A DNA stretch of 64,000 bases from Marchantia polymorpha subsp. ruderalis (GCA_037833965.1 AP031354.1:5000001-5064000); one strand, 5' to 3'. Shown: positions 21,001 through 33,737, counted from the stretch's first letter. A program made the numbers and translations. The notes: generated by a model not told the origin, from the letters alone.

Positions 21001-23362
21001 TTAACTATTTGATATTACTTTGTGAGCAAGGCATGATGCTTAATATTCAAGGCGATTTAATGCATCGCTTTGCGTTATTGTGATATATCAACTAATATAT
21101 TGCAAAATAGATTCCTATATATATTTATTATATCGCAAGTCATAAAACCTACAAAGAAAAGTGTATTACAACTAGTTGTAGATGCAGTCTAATCAAGGAA
21201 TCGAGCTGCTTGAGCGGACGTACAAACATGAATCCTTCAAAAGAATAGTCTGACAAGTTTGAATTGTACTCATCTTTGAGATAGTTCATGAAGGAAAAGT
21301 CGGCTTTAACGTGGCTGTTGTTGGCATAATAGATGCGAGACCTGTAGCAAATCGACACAGGGACTCGAAGTGATGGCCAACAAGAACCCAAGCTTGATTG
21401 AAGGATTTCTTGGCGACTTTCTCCAACGCTGCCTGAAGTTGGTATTCGCATGCTACTGATGACGTCAACTCCTTGTGCTGATCTTTAATCGACACCATTT
21501 CCGCCTCATAAACGTGTTCAATATTCGAGGCGTGTGGTTTCGAACAATTTGAACAAAATCAATGGTAGAAACTACAATCAATGTCATCGGAGAACTTGCT
21601 GGCACCGAGTCGAACTCTTGATTATAGTAGTTCCTTGAAGCCTTGATCTACATGATGTCGTTCAATAAATTGAGATATATCACAGCCATTGCTCGAATAA
21701 CAGTAAAGGCGTTGGCATATCCAGTGATTCAAACTGATCCATCGCCAATACAACTATAGATCGAATGTTTTCTTTGATTGTGTCAAAGCTAACAATAAAA
21801 GTACCCATCAGGACTTCAGTAAGGGACAAGATAGTTATCGGACCTTCAAACTCAGCAACACTATCGTCAACAACTGCTCCACAATTCGACTTTAACTCAT
21901 CACAAAGTCTTTCCAAATTGCTCATTTGCTGAGACAAATGCGCATAAGTCATTTGCAAAACGTCCAAAGTAATAACAACACTCTTCAAGAAGACGTGTAC
22001 GAACTTTGCAACTAACGAGCTAAAAATCAAAAGCCAAATTCAATAAACTGTTGAAATAATGATGTTAACTCGTTGAGGAATATCATAATACATACCAGGT
22101 AGGAGATGGAGAATGAACAAAACTTTTCTCTTGCATATGGTGGAGATTTGAATCAGGTTTGCCAACAGCCACTTCAACACCTTAGCGAGGGAAGTCCAGC
22201 AAACATTGATATAATAAGGGCATTTGGATCCTATCTCACAAATGAGTTTCTTCTGACGTCGAACAGAGGCGATAACTTTGATGAGTATATGCATAAACAC
22301 GAATACCTCAGTTTTCAGCCATGACGTTGATTAACCCTTTGATCACAAGGTCAAGCTGGTGGGCAAGACACCAGATACAATAAAATGCATCACCGCACAG
22401 AGATTGATTGAGAATAAGTGTCAAGAAATCACTGGTATGACCTCTCATATTTCTAGCTCCCTTAGTAGATGAAACAATCAACTTCATTCTCCAATCTGAG
22501 CAAAGTGCATCCAGCATCTTAATCACAAGATCGGCATGGATTTGCCCAGTGTGGGCCAGAAAGAATTGTGGTAACCCACTTTTTGTTTTTTGTCGGAACT
22601 AAAACATTTTTGAATAGTAAGTACCGCGGCAGTAGCTGTAAATAGTAATCGGTACGCGAAACCAGAGGATCGAGTACAGTCAAGGGGTTTTGGGCTTAGG
22701 CCACAGTGGGACGCTTGGGACGGAACGGGCGGTTCATGCTGCAGGATCCGCTTCGAGCACCTTTGGCGGTAGATCACTCATAACTTTCTCAATTCGTAAC
22801 GCTTTGAGTTGCTTAGGGTCTCGTTGGAAAGAGCTCGACGCGCTGGTTCTAACGAGCCCATGAACTTGTGAAACGGATGAGAGATCACTGAGTTATGAGT
22901 GTCGGAAGTTACTGATGGGAGGCCTTCGGCGTTAGAGCGACTTTGGCAGTACTCCTTCGGCGGAAGAACTGCCGGAAGATGCGCCTTGGGCGGTAGACGC
23001 CTTCGGTCAACGCCTTCGGGTCAACGCCTTTGGCGATGCGGGAGAGTGCATTCGGCGGAAGAGTGAATCCCTCATAACTTTCTCAATTCGCAACGCCTCG
23101 ACTTGGTTAGGGTCTCGTTGGAAAGAGCTCGACGCGCTGATTCTAACGAGCCCAAGAACGCCACGAACGGAGGAGAATTCCGGGAGTTATGAAGGTCGCA
23201 AGATACTCAGCTTTCCGCCTACGCACAGGCGAAGAAAGTTTTGTCCTATGCGCGGACGAAGGAAGTTCGCCTGCGCACAGGCGCTTCGGCGTCGGCGGGA
23301 AATCCGCCTTGGGCCCTAGAAATGCGCCTTGTGAGGTAGAAAGTGTACGGCGCCTTCTGCGC

Positions 23363-23467
23363 CAGGTCATCGCCGCGGACGGCCAGGTCATCGCCGCGGA
23401 CGGACAGCTCAGCGCAGCGGACGGACAGGTCAGCGCCGCGGACAGCCGGGTCATCGCCGCGGACGGA
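23363..23467 (+). repeat. 21-bp minisatellite, five units
   Basis: Five 21-bp units, CAGGTCATCGCCGCGGACGG plus one base, with a few substitutions. The period is a multiple of three, so one frame reads QVIAADG repeatedly. It lies within the left (U3-like) part of the family 1 element. Confidence 0.85.
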
Positions 23468-24073
23468 CTGTGGATAGGCGAACGCCTTCGGCGGAAGAGT
23501 AAAACCAACATAACTTTCTCAATTCTTAGCGGTTTGACTTCATTCGGGTCTCGTTGGAAAGAACTCGACGAGCTGGTTTCAACGAGACCAAGATCTCTTG
23601 AAACGGATAAGGCGTCAATGAGTTATGAGCGTCGAAAGCGGCTGTCATGGTTAGGCGTGAGGCCTTCGGCGTTAACAGTTAGAGGGGCCTTCGGCCCAAG
23701 GCGGCCTGCGAGTAGGCGGCTTGCGTGTAGGACGCGTGGGACCCACAGTCCTCGGATTTTGGAGAAGGAATTTTGGCCTAGGTTCAGAGATCTTGCGGGG
23801 CCCATATCTTTGCGATGGACGGTCGGATGGATCTGAAATTTTGTGGGGCCGTTGATCTCGGCCGGCCACGCATGCCTGCAAATTTTCAGCCTCAGATCTT
23901 GGATGGTAAGGCGCTGGCGGCTCTGTACAGTCGGCTTTGGATTCAGATTTAGGGTTAGGGTTAGATTTAGGTTGTAAGTTAGAGGGGAAGGCAGCCGCCG
24001 ACTCCTCAGGTGTAGGATCTGTTGCGGCTCGCACCATGGTAGTGCAGTGTAGTGTTAGGTAGGACTTAGAGGG

Positions 24074-24102
24074 TATAAAATAGTTCCAGGCGTTTTGCCT
24101 GG
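24074..24102 (+). promoter_or_regulatory. TATA box and adjacent hairpin in family 1 copy 1
   Basis: TATAAAA (24074-24080) is followed by CCAGGC-GTTTT-GCCTGG (24086-24102). The same arrangement is found in copies 2 and 3 with stem CAAGGC...GCCTTG. One stem position therefore changed on both sides (C-G to A-T) while the loop GTTTT is unchanged. Transcription would be expected to start about where the hairpin ends. Confidence 0.65.
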
Positions 24103-26247
24103 GGTTCTTTCTCATCAGAAGTGCAGATCAGGAACCCATTTCCTTTGCGTGTTTGTGTCCTTGAGTTCTGTCACCACGCACGAGGAGTTACAACTTAGCG
24201 TTCCGCATTTTGTAGCTGAAGGCCTTCGGCCGAATGTTCAGAGCTAGTACATTGGTTAGAGACTTGAGTAGTTCGGAACTGCACCTGCGGGCGACTGCCG
24301 ATGCTCAGAGCCAGTGACTAGTTAGATACTTGAACAGTTTCGCCCCTACACCTTCGAGTGTTTCTTTCTGATTGTACTCCTTTGGGATTTTTCCCCTGAA
24401 TGCCAAAGTGAAGTTTTGCTACTTCGTGTAAGCCTTGGTTGTAAATTCAGGTTACGCTGCAGCAGGTGCCTTGAGGGTAACCCCTGTAGTATTTCTGGGA
24501 ATGACAAGTGCCTGAGAATTCAAACTCTTCAATAGACTGTTGTTGTGTTACTGGAATGTTTCTCAGTGAGTCCTTCAGTGCGGACCTGTGTTCTCTGCGC
24601 GTTTTGTGAGTTGAGAGTGTTGTTCACCGCGTATGAGTGACTTCGATCCGAAGTAGGCAGTCCAAACCGGGTTTCCTACGACCTCCGAGTGCGCTCCGAG
24701 TGGACACTTGCAGTATTTCTGGGAGTGACAGTTGCCTGAGAATTCAAACTCCTCAATAGTCTGTTAAAACGTGACACTTTGTACCCTGTGTGTTCCTCTG
24801 TCCCTGTGGGTTCGACCTTTCTACCACTATATTGCAGTTTTAGCCTTTAGTGGGTTATTACAAGAATAGAGGAATCTCTAAGAGATGAAAGCCTTGTTGA
24901 AATTTGGATTCGCCATCATATCCAACAACGGGAGGAAAACGTGTCATCAAATCAAGATGCAGTTCTTCACCTTTGTCGTTGGATTCGTCCGCTCCAATAG
25001 AAAAAGCCTAACATGATCGCATTATCTCTGCCATTGCCTGCAATCTAATCGCACAAGCCAAACGCGAGAAGTTTGAGGCTTCACCAGGAGAAATACACCC
25101 CAAGATTCTCTCGATCGCTCTGAACAAACTTTTGATATTTGGCGGAAACTAAAACTAGAGCTCAAAAGCTCAAGAACATGGTTAAACTGATGCTTGTTCT
25201 TGATATGAACAGTGTAGGAAATGATTTCTGCAGACTTGTTTGTCATCGGCTCAAATGCTTTCATCGCAATATCGCCTGAGACCAATTTGTTCTTGTCAAA
25301 AAGCATGTCTCAAATTATGATTTCAAAGATCTTCTTGCCGATGGAATTGTAATAACCCACCAAAGGCTAAAACTGCAGTATGGTGGTAAAAAGATCGAAC
25401 CCACAGGGACAGAGGCAACACACAGAGTAAAAGTGTCACGTTTAACAGACTTTTGGTAGAGTTTGAATTCTAGGCGACTGTCACTCCCAGAAATACTGCA
25501 GTGCTCGACTCGGAGGCTCGACTCGGAGGAGGATCTCAACTTGGAGGATGCTCGGAGGATGCACGGTACAGCTTGGTCACTCAACACACACAAACACACA
25601 CACCTGAAACTGGCAAAAAGCACAACTCGGAGGTCGGTCAGGACCTCCGCTTCGGATTTCAGGAGGAAAGTGTCTCGTAAGTTCACTCAGAGGTTCTGCA
25701 GGAAGTGCCTCCCACTCCGGCTTTTACTGCCCTTCCGCCAGGAACTAGCGGGGGTACCCGGACTGGACTTCTCACTTCGGAACGAAGCCTCTACGTACGC
25801 CGTGGACGTCACCCTCGACTATCACACAAAACGCAGGGAGTGCAGACCCGACTGAGAACTTACTGAAAACACGATCCAGTAACACACACACACAACCTGA
25901 ATTACAAACCAAGGTTTACACGAAGTAATGAAACTTCACATTGGCATTCAGGGGAAACTTCCCGTAGGAGTACAATCAGGATATGTCACTCGAAGGAGTA
26001 AGGGGGAACTGTTCAAGTATCTAACTCGCAGCCGGCTCTGAGTATCAGAAACCACCCGCAGGTGCAGATCCGCACTACTCAAGTCTCTAACCGGGTACTA
26101 GCTCTGAACATTCAGCCGAAGGCCTTCAACTACAACATACGGTAACTTCGCTATGCTGCAGCTTCTCTACGTGGTGCCAGGACCAAAATGCACAAACACG
26201 CCAAGAAAGTGAGTTCCTGATCTGCACTTCCGAAACTGGAAGAGTCC

Positions 26248-26276
26248 CAAGGCAAAACGCCTTGATCTACATTATA
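26248..26276 (-). promoter_or_regulatory. TATA-like box and hairpin in family 1 copy 2
   Basis: On the minus strand TATAAT (26276-26271) is followed by CAAGGC-GTTTT-GCCTTG (26264-26248). It is the same layout as in the other two copies, with the A-T version of the second stem pair. Confidence 0.6.
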
Positions 26277-26309
26277 CTCTCAAAAGATCCTAACTAGCAC
26301 TACGCTATC

Positions 26310-28865
26310 CTATCTACCACTCGCAGCATCTGCGCGAAACCAAACTACTCTACTGCACTCAGCAGATCCGGTGCTGCGCCTCCTGCGCGCCGGACTGCTC
26401 CGCTTACTGTCTCTACCTTGCCAGTCTTCCGACCGGCTGCGTAACCCCAGGCGTCGGAGCGCTGCAGTGACTTCCGACTGCAAGTGCGCCATAGTGTCGC
26501 GCGCACCCGACAAGAAAGTTTCTAATTTTCTCGCCACTCGCCGCCGACTCCGACTGTCACCTTCCGTCAAGGCCGCCGCCCGAAGCTCGAACTCCCGGAG
26601 TGTAACCCTCTCTTGAGCTGCCACCTCCCAATGGGTGTATCCGTTTAGACAACGAGTCACCCGTGCCGCCAACTCTCCTCGTGCCCTGCAGCTGCTCTCC
26701 ACCTCTGCCAGCTGCATTTCTAATTCCGCACGTTGTGCCCTCAAATCCGAGCACTCTGTTTGCAAGTTGCACAACAACTCCTCATCCTCCTTGCGGGCTC
26801 TTTGACTTTCCTCTAAGGCGCGCGTCTGGCGCGCAAGCTCGGCTGCTAGGACTTTGTTCTGTCTCCGCTCCTCCTGCAGTTCCGACTCGATCTTTGCCCG
26901 TATTAGTTCGGCCTCCGCCTGACTCTTCGTCGCCGCATCCTCCTTCTGCTGCTGCAAGGCTTGGTACAGCTTCTCGGTGACCGCCAGGTGTTGTCGGAGG
27001 GCGGTGTTCCTATCCACATATACTCCGCACCTAGAGGCCCACCTTGCCACCTTGCTCCTCGTCCTTCGCCTGATTGTCTCCACATAAGACTGCGGTTTTA
27101 AGGCACTTGCGTATTTGGATGTCTTGCGATCCAGATATCGCAGGAGTGGAACTATCTGTTCGCACAGCACCCCTGTTGGCGTTTTCTGCACCGAATCCTC
27201 TTCTTGCTCTTCCGAGCTCGTCTCATCCTCAGTCTCGAGGATCTCAGTCGCCACCGAATCCCTTGGCGACTCCCTGGAACTGTGGCGCGCAGCAGCTTCC
27301 GCTGCGACTGCTGCTCCACTGCCTGCTAAAATATCCAGGGCAGTGGGAGATCCCACTGCTTGAGCCCCTGTTCCGGCTTGATCTTCGGTTTGTGAAGGGG
27401 TCGACGCCGCAGTGACTTTTGTCACTCTTGATCCGCCCGCTTCTGCTGCCTGTCCTTCCGGCGCAATCTGCGCGGAAGGTGTCCTTGCTGAAGGTGCGTC
27501 CGCCGAAGGCGTCCGCACACTCGTCGTTGGCCCCATCCGTCTCGCAGTCGGCGAATCCGGCTGACTCTCTGTTGTCCGACTCGCAGTCGGCCGACCAGCA
27601 GTTGTCCGACTGGGAGTCGGATACACCCTGCGCGTCTTGACTCCACTTGGCCTGTTTGCTGGTGGCGTTCTTCCAGAAGTGCCTTCCGCCGAAGACGACC
27701 CTCTGAGGATTGTTGGCTCGTCAGCCAAACTCTCTTCTGCTTCCGGCCTGCTGTCCGGTTCAACGCGCCGTTCAGTTGGCCTTCCTTCCGCTTGTCGACC
27801 TTCAGTCATCCGACTCGCAGTCGGCCGGTCGTCAGTCCGTCCATCTCCTCCCGAAGGCCGTGGTGCCTTCTGTGCAGAGGTTTCTGCCGTCTTCCCTAGG
27901 ACCTGAGCAATTATCTCTTCCTGTGTGAGATTCCGCCGGGTCGGAGTTCGCCTGGTCTCCTCAGTAACAGTTGGCATTCTGCGTGCCCTCTGTTTTGGTC
28001 GACTGTGAGGCTCGGGGGTGGGCCGACCACGAGTCGGCGCAGCTGGTACTTCCGGCTGCCTGTCCTCAGGTCTCTCATCCCACTTCCGCTTGCGCGGAAT
28101 GCGCTCACTTCGACGTTCTTCTGCTGCTCTGGCTGGAGCCGGAGCCGGAGGCGTACTGGCAGGTTCCTCGTCCGGATCCGTGTCTACTTCGGCCTCCCTC
28201 GAATATCTACCTGGATAAGTCCGGCTCAGCTGCGGAAACCGAGTTTTCTCAGCATTCGTCAAACATCCCATCGCCCGGTAAAACACGATTAAGTAAGGCG
28301 ATAGATGATTGAGCGTTCCTCCCCTCTCTTCTTGCGCATGTTGGCGCGTCACCTTCCACAGGAGCCGTGCCCAATGCACCGGAGCTCCTGACAACACTAG
28401 CTCCACGAACTCTACCTGCCAACCATGCATGTAAGCGGTCTTGGTCGGCTGCAATATCTACAGCAATGCCGTCGCGACATTTCTCCGCAATCGATCCTTG
28501 TAATCCCGTGTCCGGAAACCGTTCTTGGGATGTCTAGCCACCTTGAAGAGCTCATTGTAAGAGACTTCTTCCTCCTGGGACACTTTCACGCTGTCGGCCT
28601 CGAAGAGGAGATCCCCTTCCTCGCCGGCACACCTGCCCAACACCTGCGCCCAATTGCAAATTTCCCATCTCTCTGGGTGTGGGCGAAATCCGCGAGAAGG
28701 CTTGTGTCTCTCTTGCAGATACTCGCGCACCATCTCCGGACATGTCCAATTCCACCCCCAGAGGAGAAAATCGAGCTTCAGCCTCGTCAGCACATCTTGA
28801 AATGCGCGTAGACCGATCTGCGGCACCCTGAGTGGAGACACTCGCAGCTGGGGAACCTTCGACAT
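26310..28865 (-). pseudogene. Long ORF of the family 1 element, broken by one TAG
   Basis: About 850 codons on the minus strand, interrupted only by TAG at 28458-28460; the same frame continues at once (ALL, stop, ILQPTKTAY). Start MSKVPQLRV at 28865 is the likeliest, and 28955 is an alternative. The N-terminal part up to about 28200 looks globular (WEICNWAQVLG, GFRTRDYKDRLRRNV, FYRAMGCLTNAEK). From memory it recalls uncharacterised plant proteins of the transposon-associated 'plant mobile domain' type, a weak assignment. A Pro/Ser/Arg-rich disordered stretch with repeats (PTASRTTE-like) follows, then an acidic patch (ETEDETSSEEQEED) and a long charged coiled coil (QQQKEDAATKSQAEAEL onward) with a basic end. 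The ORF ends only about 35 bp before the TATA box of the same element. CAG to TAG by one transition is the simplest cause of the break. Confidence 0.6.
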
Positions 28866-31800
28866 TGCGTTGCCTGCACACACAAACGTTCTCCCTTTCG
28901 CTCGCTCTCTCACAATCGCCACTGCGCGTCGGCCACTCAAGCACTGACTGCTCACTCTCTCTGCGCTCGTTCAAGATCGCTACTCCCAATTCTTTCAAGG
29001 TCCGCCAAGATCCTTGTGCAACTCGTCTCCGCACTCTCTACTCTCACTGCAGGTCGCTCCGCCCTTGCGCGTAATCTTGGAACTGGAAATTGCGAAGTCA
29101 AGAATGAGAGAATGAGACTGGAGCGCAGTCTTTTCTTCTCCGATTTCAAGAACGTCCAACGTTCTTACTGGTTGCAACGTACGCAGCCGGCTATACGGCT
29201 TAACGGTTCGCCCTTTGCATGCGCGAATTCACGTCTCCGCATTGCGCGCATTCGCATGCTTAAACGTTGAATTCTCCCGCCGCCGCCACCTTCCGGACTC
29301 GAGTCCGCTGCAGGGTATACGTCGGCCCTGTTGTCTTTTCCTAACCCGCCCTTCTCCGGAGGCGTGTCGCCGCTGGTGCGTTCATTATCCGTCGGCGCCT
29401 TGCTGGAGGCGCACATCCAGTCGGATCGAATTATGCCGGCGCGCAGTCGTACCGCCTATTTTGTCCTTTATGCCTCGTCCGTTGCTGCCGGCGCATATCC
29501 GCCAGCGCAACTCATGCCAGCGCATCCGACTGTCAGCGCCACGTCGGAGGCGTACATCCGACCGGCGCTTTCCTTCCATGAACAGCCGCCAAAGGCGCTT
29601 CCGACTCTGAGTGGGTTTCCTCCTATGAGCGCGTGATTCCACCGAAGGCGCATCGCCGAGGGCGTACGGGAATCCTTTCCGGCTGTGAACCCTAGCGCGA
29701 ACGGCGCATGTCCGGCTACGAGTTTTCCGACTCTCATAACTTCTCCATTCCTGATCCATCTCCGACGCTCTCGGACTGGTTAGAACGAGCATCCCGAGCT
29801 CTTTCTAATGCAACTTCAACCAACTGGATCTACCGTGTATCCCGATTGTTATGAAGGTTTTCCCTTTTCGCGCTAGCGGCGCTTCGCCGAAGGCGCACTC
29901 ATGGTCGGATGCCTTTAGAGGTCCGGGCCCTTCTCCTGACGTCTTTAGCAAAACCTCCTCCTGAGGTGTCTGCGCCGGAAGCGTAGCTTCCTTATACGCT
30001 AGAGTCGCGTGAATAGAGACACCTCAAAAAGGAGCTTTTGCCGAAGGCGCCGAAGACGTTGGCGTTGGTACATCCGACTACGTGATTCTTTGTGCCCTCG
30101 TGACGATCTCATCAATCCACTCTATTTAGCGTACCCTTCTCTAGCTACAAACACTGCTTTGGTACTAGTTTTCTAAAATTGTTTAAATTCTGCAAAAAAA
30201 ACAAAAAGTGTGTTACCACAGGAATAGTACACAGCACCATTGACCTCAGATTTCTTGAAGAAGAACACTATAAGCTAAGATTGCTCAAAGAAAGCATTGA
30301 ATGCATCCGGATTCGATTATTTTTCATTCTTGACCTCAATGTACTTCATCCACTGCATGTGCTTTTTAATGTTACTGCAATTGAAAGCATCTTTCTTAAA
30401 GAACTGAAACACTTTTGTGTTAGAACGTTTGCGAACAACGGCATGAACCTCACAACCTAAAGTTTGACAAAAACCCGAATTCATCAGCATAAGATTGTTT
30501 CTAAGGCTAAGCTTGCTTTGGAGGCATTACAACGGTCACAGACGATGAAAACCACAATACTTGGCGCAAAATGCAGCAGTTGAGCTTCCAAACGCAGTAT
30601 CCCCGTTCCAAGAACGGGGATACTTCCTTAATATATCTCTATGATGTGCCCATAATATATCACATTGTGGTATATTAACAATTTTGCGATATATTAAATT
30701 GGCCTTAAGAGGAATATAAGTGATATTCCTCTTGAACGCACATGTGATTAATGGTGTGCATTAAGCATTTATTGTGAGAAGAGTGAGTTGCACATATCAA
30801 CTCCATGAAATTGCGGATTAAATTAAAACTTTATATATATTTCGGTATCGAAAGGTTTCCATTTGACATAAATGTCTCCATGCAGAACATTTTGTAAACC
30901 ACGTGTATGCATATTACAGCGAATATATGACAATCATACAACTAACAAGTAGTTGATTTAAGCATGTATATGTATGAAAGTAGGCAATTTTTGCAGATTT
31001 TAGAAAGTGACATACTCTAGATACTCTTGCAGTTTATTTCAAGTTTATTTTTAATAAATAAAATTCACATATATGAAAAAAACTATTCTAAATTTCATAG
31101 AAAATAAAAGAAAACTTAGAATAAGCTTTTGAAACTTGAATTACAAAATTTATTTCATTTTCTTTAAGCCAAGCTTGTATGTCAATATGAAAGCGTCATA
31201 CTAAATTACGTACCTAATGAATCAAAGATATATAGAAATACAATCTTTAATGCTTGAACTCTTCTTTAAAAATGATATTGATAAAATAGTGTATAATCTA
31301 TGGTGATGAACTCTTGATATGTGCAAAATGCATTTTCAGTAATCTCCGTTAATCTGCGGGACAAATTGAATGGGATTTGAATAAAAATTCTCCTGAAGTC
31401 TACCAGTTCTTTACTGTCGATACATGGAAATTTATGATTATCCTAGTTTACACACATGAAGGATAATGCAGGATCCGTGACCAGATAGTGCTCACATCAC
31501 AGCATCTAACCCATGGACAATACTACCAGATCTGTGGCATGATACTCGCATAAAATAACTAATCTAGCATTGGATTGTGTTGGCTGACCAGCACCATTCA
31601 CGGATTCTATCGATCGCAACCTCTATGAGATGGAAAGGGTGGCTATTACATGTTTATCTCTGGTATAAGTTGCCACGTATTCCGTTGTTCAAGGAGACTA
31701 CATGCTCGAGAGACGAAGAACTTGTCTCCCATGAGCCTCATCTTTGCTCGTCCTTTGCATAATTCTTCACAAAGAGCTCGACATATGTGTTTTCGATCAA

Positions 31801-32113
31801 TGATCGCGATGAACTTCTGCGATGAAGGTCAACTTTAACTTATGTCTGAAGCGACCGACCATTATACTGCAGATGCCGACTCAATTCACATAGTTAGTCC
31901 TTTACAAGTTCAAGCGATGGACTTCTATTTTGTCACGAGATATGGAAAAAGATGTCGTTGACAATGTCCACGACATCCTTTCCCCCTGATCACAGCTTGC
32001 TAAGAACGTCGTAAAACTCGGAACCTGAGTCGTTCACCGTACACTTTCCTAAAGCCTGGACTCATCCTACATCTTAGTCCAGGACATGTCATTGACTATG
32101 TCAACTTGACATA

Positions 32114-33243
32114 CAGAGTTAAACCTCGCAATATTGACATACATCGGTTCTTTAGTTTTATGTCACTATTGGGAGGTGTCACTCACACGAGGTTGGATAA
32201 CATTTAGTGTATCATGTGGAGACATTCTTATTGCATGTTTAGCGGATCCGCTAAATATTTAGCGGATCATTTGGCGGTTCGAATTTGAACTTATATCAAC
32301 AATGATAAATGAAATTACAGTTATTTGATGTTCACGATGAGAAGATTTCCAATACATAAGATTTCTGTACTTGCTTGTATATCAACAATTTCTACTATAT
32401 AAGATTTTTAAGATTTGTGTACTCTACTGTATATGGAAATTTTTTACTACTCAAAGAATTACATGGCTCAATCGAGAAGCAATTTTTCTCGTTTAAGAAA
32501 TATTAGTAACCAATTCTGCTTGGTAAGTTTTGCAAAGTTTTGCAAAATTTAACGTGGTTATAATCAACATGAATATCAATGGTCAAAATTGAATTTTTCC
32601 ATTTTTCCCTTGACTCAAAAATTTGAGCTAGTTGAAGAACCCAAGATTCTAATCGAAATTGAATTTTTCAATTTGTCCCTTATATGACTCGGACTATCTC
32701 AATACAAAGTGTTTGGATCACATTTAGCACTAACGTCAGCCTGGAATAACCTTTGTACAAATGATGTGCAAAATGATATCAATTTCGATAAGATATGTTT
32801 CATCGCGAAATTCATAGCACACTTCCTTAATTTATTCTCCAAGAATAAAATCAAAACATCAAGGTATTTTTAAGACCTGTCTTGTTAGACATATATTTGA
32901 CGTTTGTGAAAGAAAAGTAGCAGATGATAACAAGAGCAATTAACATTTGACGCATTCAATATTCTCATAATATAGTTACAATCATGAGTCAACCTCACGG
33001 AAAGCATAGAAAAAAATAGAATTTTAAATCCGGAAGTTATGAACGGATGCTTTTGATAATTATGATAATCATTAAAGCTCCACCATGTCACTGTTCAATC
33101 TTCTCATGTCAATATTGTCAATAGTGACGTAAGGTTCTTATTGAACAAATTTATACGTTAGAAACTAATGGTTCCACATTTTCATGTCACTAACGGGAGT
33201 ATGTCACTCAAAAGAGATGACACTATTGGGAGTTTTAACTCTG
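32114..33243 (+). mobile_element. TA-flanked terminal-inverted-repeat element
   Basis: A 1,130-bp insertion bounded by TA duplications (32112-32113 and 33244-33245). The ends are CAGAGTTAAACCTC and GAGTTTTAACTCTG. About 27 bp of inverted repeat match with a few differences, and TGTCACTATTGGGAG-type subterminal repeats lie near both ends. The empty site TTGACATAGTCTTCTTC is kept in copies A and B. The TA target suggests a Tc1/mariner-like, non-autonomous element; no transposase ORF is present. Confidence 0.75.
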
Positions 33244-33737
33244 TAATCTTTTTCAAAAAGCAACTCGGTGAAGTTGAATAGGTGTCACATCTTAGCACAG
33301 GTGTCAGACTTGTACTCTCAGAGCTCATGTTAGAAAGAGAGCACTGGTAATGACTGCGTGCTATAACTTGGTTTCTTCGATCCATTTGTTCTTACCTTGC
33401 AACCCAATGTTCATCCGGAAAAACATATGTCAGCCCTCATTCGGGAACAAACGTAGAGAGTGTAAGATAATTCGATAGTGAGTGGGTGCTAGCAGTCTCG
33501 TGGGTGTTAGCAATCTCGCAGGTGCTAGAAATTCACGGCAAATCTTATCCATGGGCCTTGATCTGGTCTAACTACTGAATCTTACCCGTTCCTGGGTCTC
33601 GGAGTAGCATCCTCAGGCCATGAGTGTTTAGTGTGTGTGACTTTGCTCTAAATACGAGATTTACAATTGCAATCCCCTAGGCGAATGCAATTGGAAGCGC
33701 AAGAATGATGCTTTCTGACTGTCAGTCTGCTGCAGCC

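Larger units (their letters stand above)
22567..24862 (+). mobile_element. LTR-like element, family 1, copy 1
   Basis: A 2,296-bp insertion with ends TGTGGTAACCCACT ... AGTGGGTTATTACA and a 5-bp target duplication AGAAT (22562-22566 and 24863-24867). The uninterrupted site is at about 10070. TG...CA ends, a 5-bp duplication, a TATA box (24074) and a TGTGGGTTCGACC motif near the right end fit a solo LTR of a plant retrotransposon. No internal retroviral-type genes are present. The left half (about 22770-23700) is rich in GCCTTCGGC repeats and contains three copies of a CTCGTTGGAAAGAGCTC dyad unit. A 215-codon ORF (23189-23836) runs through a minisatellite and is not considered a gene. Confidence 0.8.
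25348..30220 (-). mobile_element. LTR-like element, family 1, copy 2 (long form)
   Basis: A 4,873-bp insertion in minus orientation. Ends as read on the + strand are TGTAATAACCCACC ... GTGTGTTACCACA, flanked by the 5-bp duplication GGAAT (25343-25347 and 30221-30225). The intact site is in hAT copy 1 near 10570. In sense orientation it consists of about 1.3 kb of GC-rich leader (one dyad unit, 29768-29812), a long broken ORF (28865-26310), a TATA box with hairpin (26276-26248), and about 900 bp to the end with the TGTGGGTTCGATC motif. No second internal copy of the ends was found, so it reads as a single very long LTR or an LTR-like non-autonomous element rather than a full retrotransposon. 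Confidence 0.78.
21140..30610 (-). pseudogene. hAT-like transposase relic, copy 2, split by two insertions
   Basis: Second copy of the relic at 8972, in three pieces: 21140-22566, 24863-25347 and 30221-30610. Piece one has the C-terminal segment lost in copy 1 (GLASIMPTTATLK near 21300-21360 and a downstream SFMNYLKDEYNSNL), then the mid region with MRGHTSDF and WCLAHQLDLVIKGL (22308-22526). Piece two matches the FRQISK / ISYTVHIKNK segment, and piece three the N-terminal part. Copy 1 is uninterrupted at both insertion points, which supplies the empty sites. The gene was already dead, with stops and frameshifts in all pieces. Confidence 0.75.

Noticed and set aside
23189..23836. 215-codon ORF in family 1 copy 1
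   Set aside because: It runs through a 21-bp minisatellite and GCCTTCGGC repeats and is not present in copies 2 or 3.
22567..30220. Family 1 as a cut-and-paste DNA transposon because of its 14-bp inverted ends
   Set aside because: TG...CA termini, 5-bp duplications, a TATA box and a TGTGGGTTCGA-type motif close to the right end fit an LTR better; no transposase is present. Kept open as an alternative.
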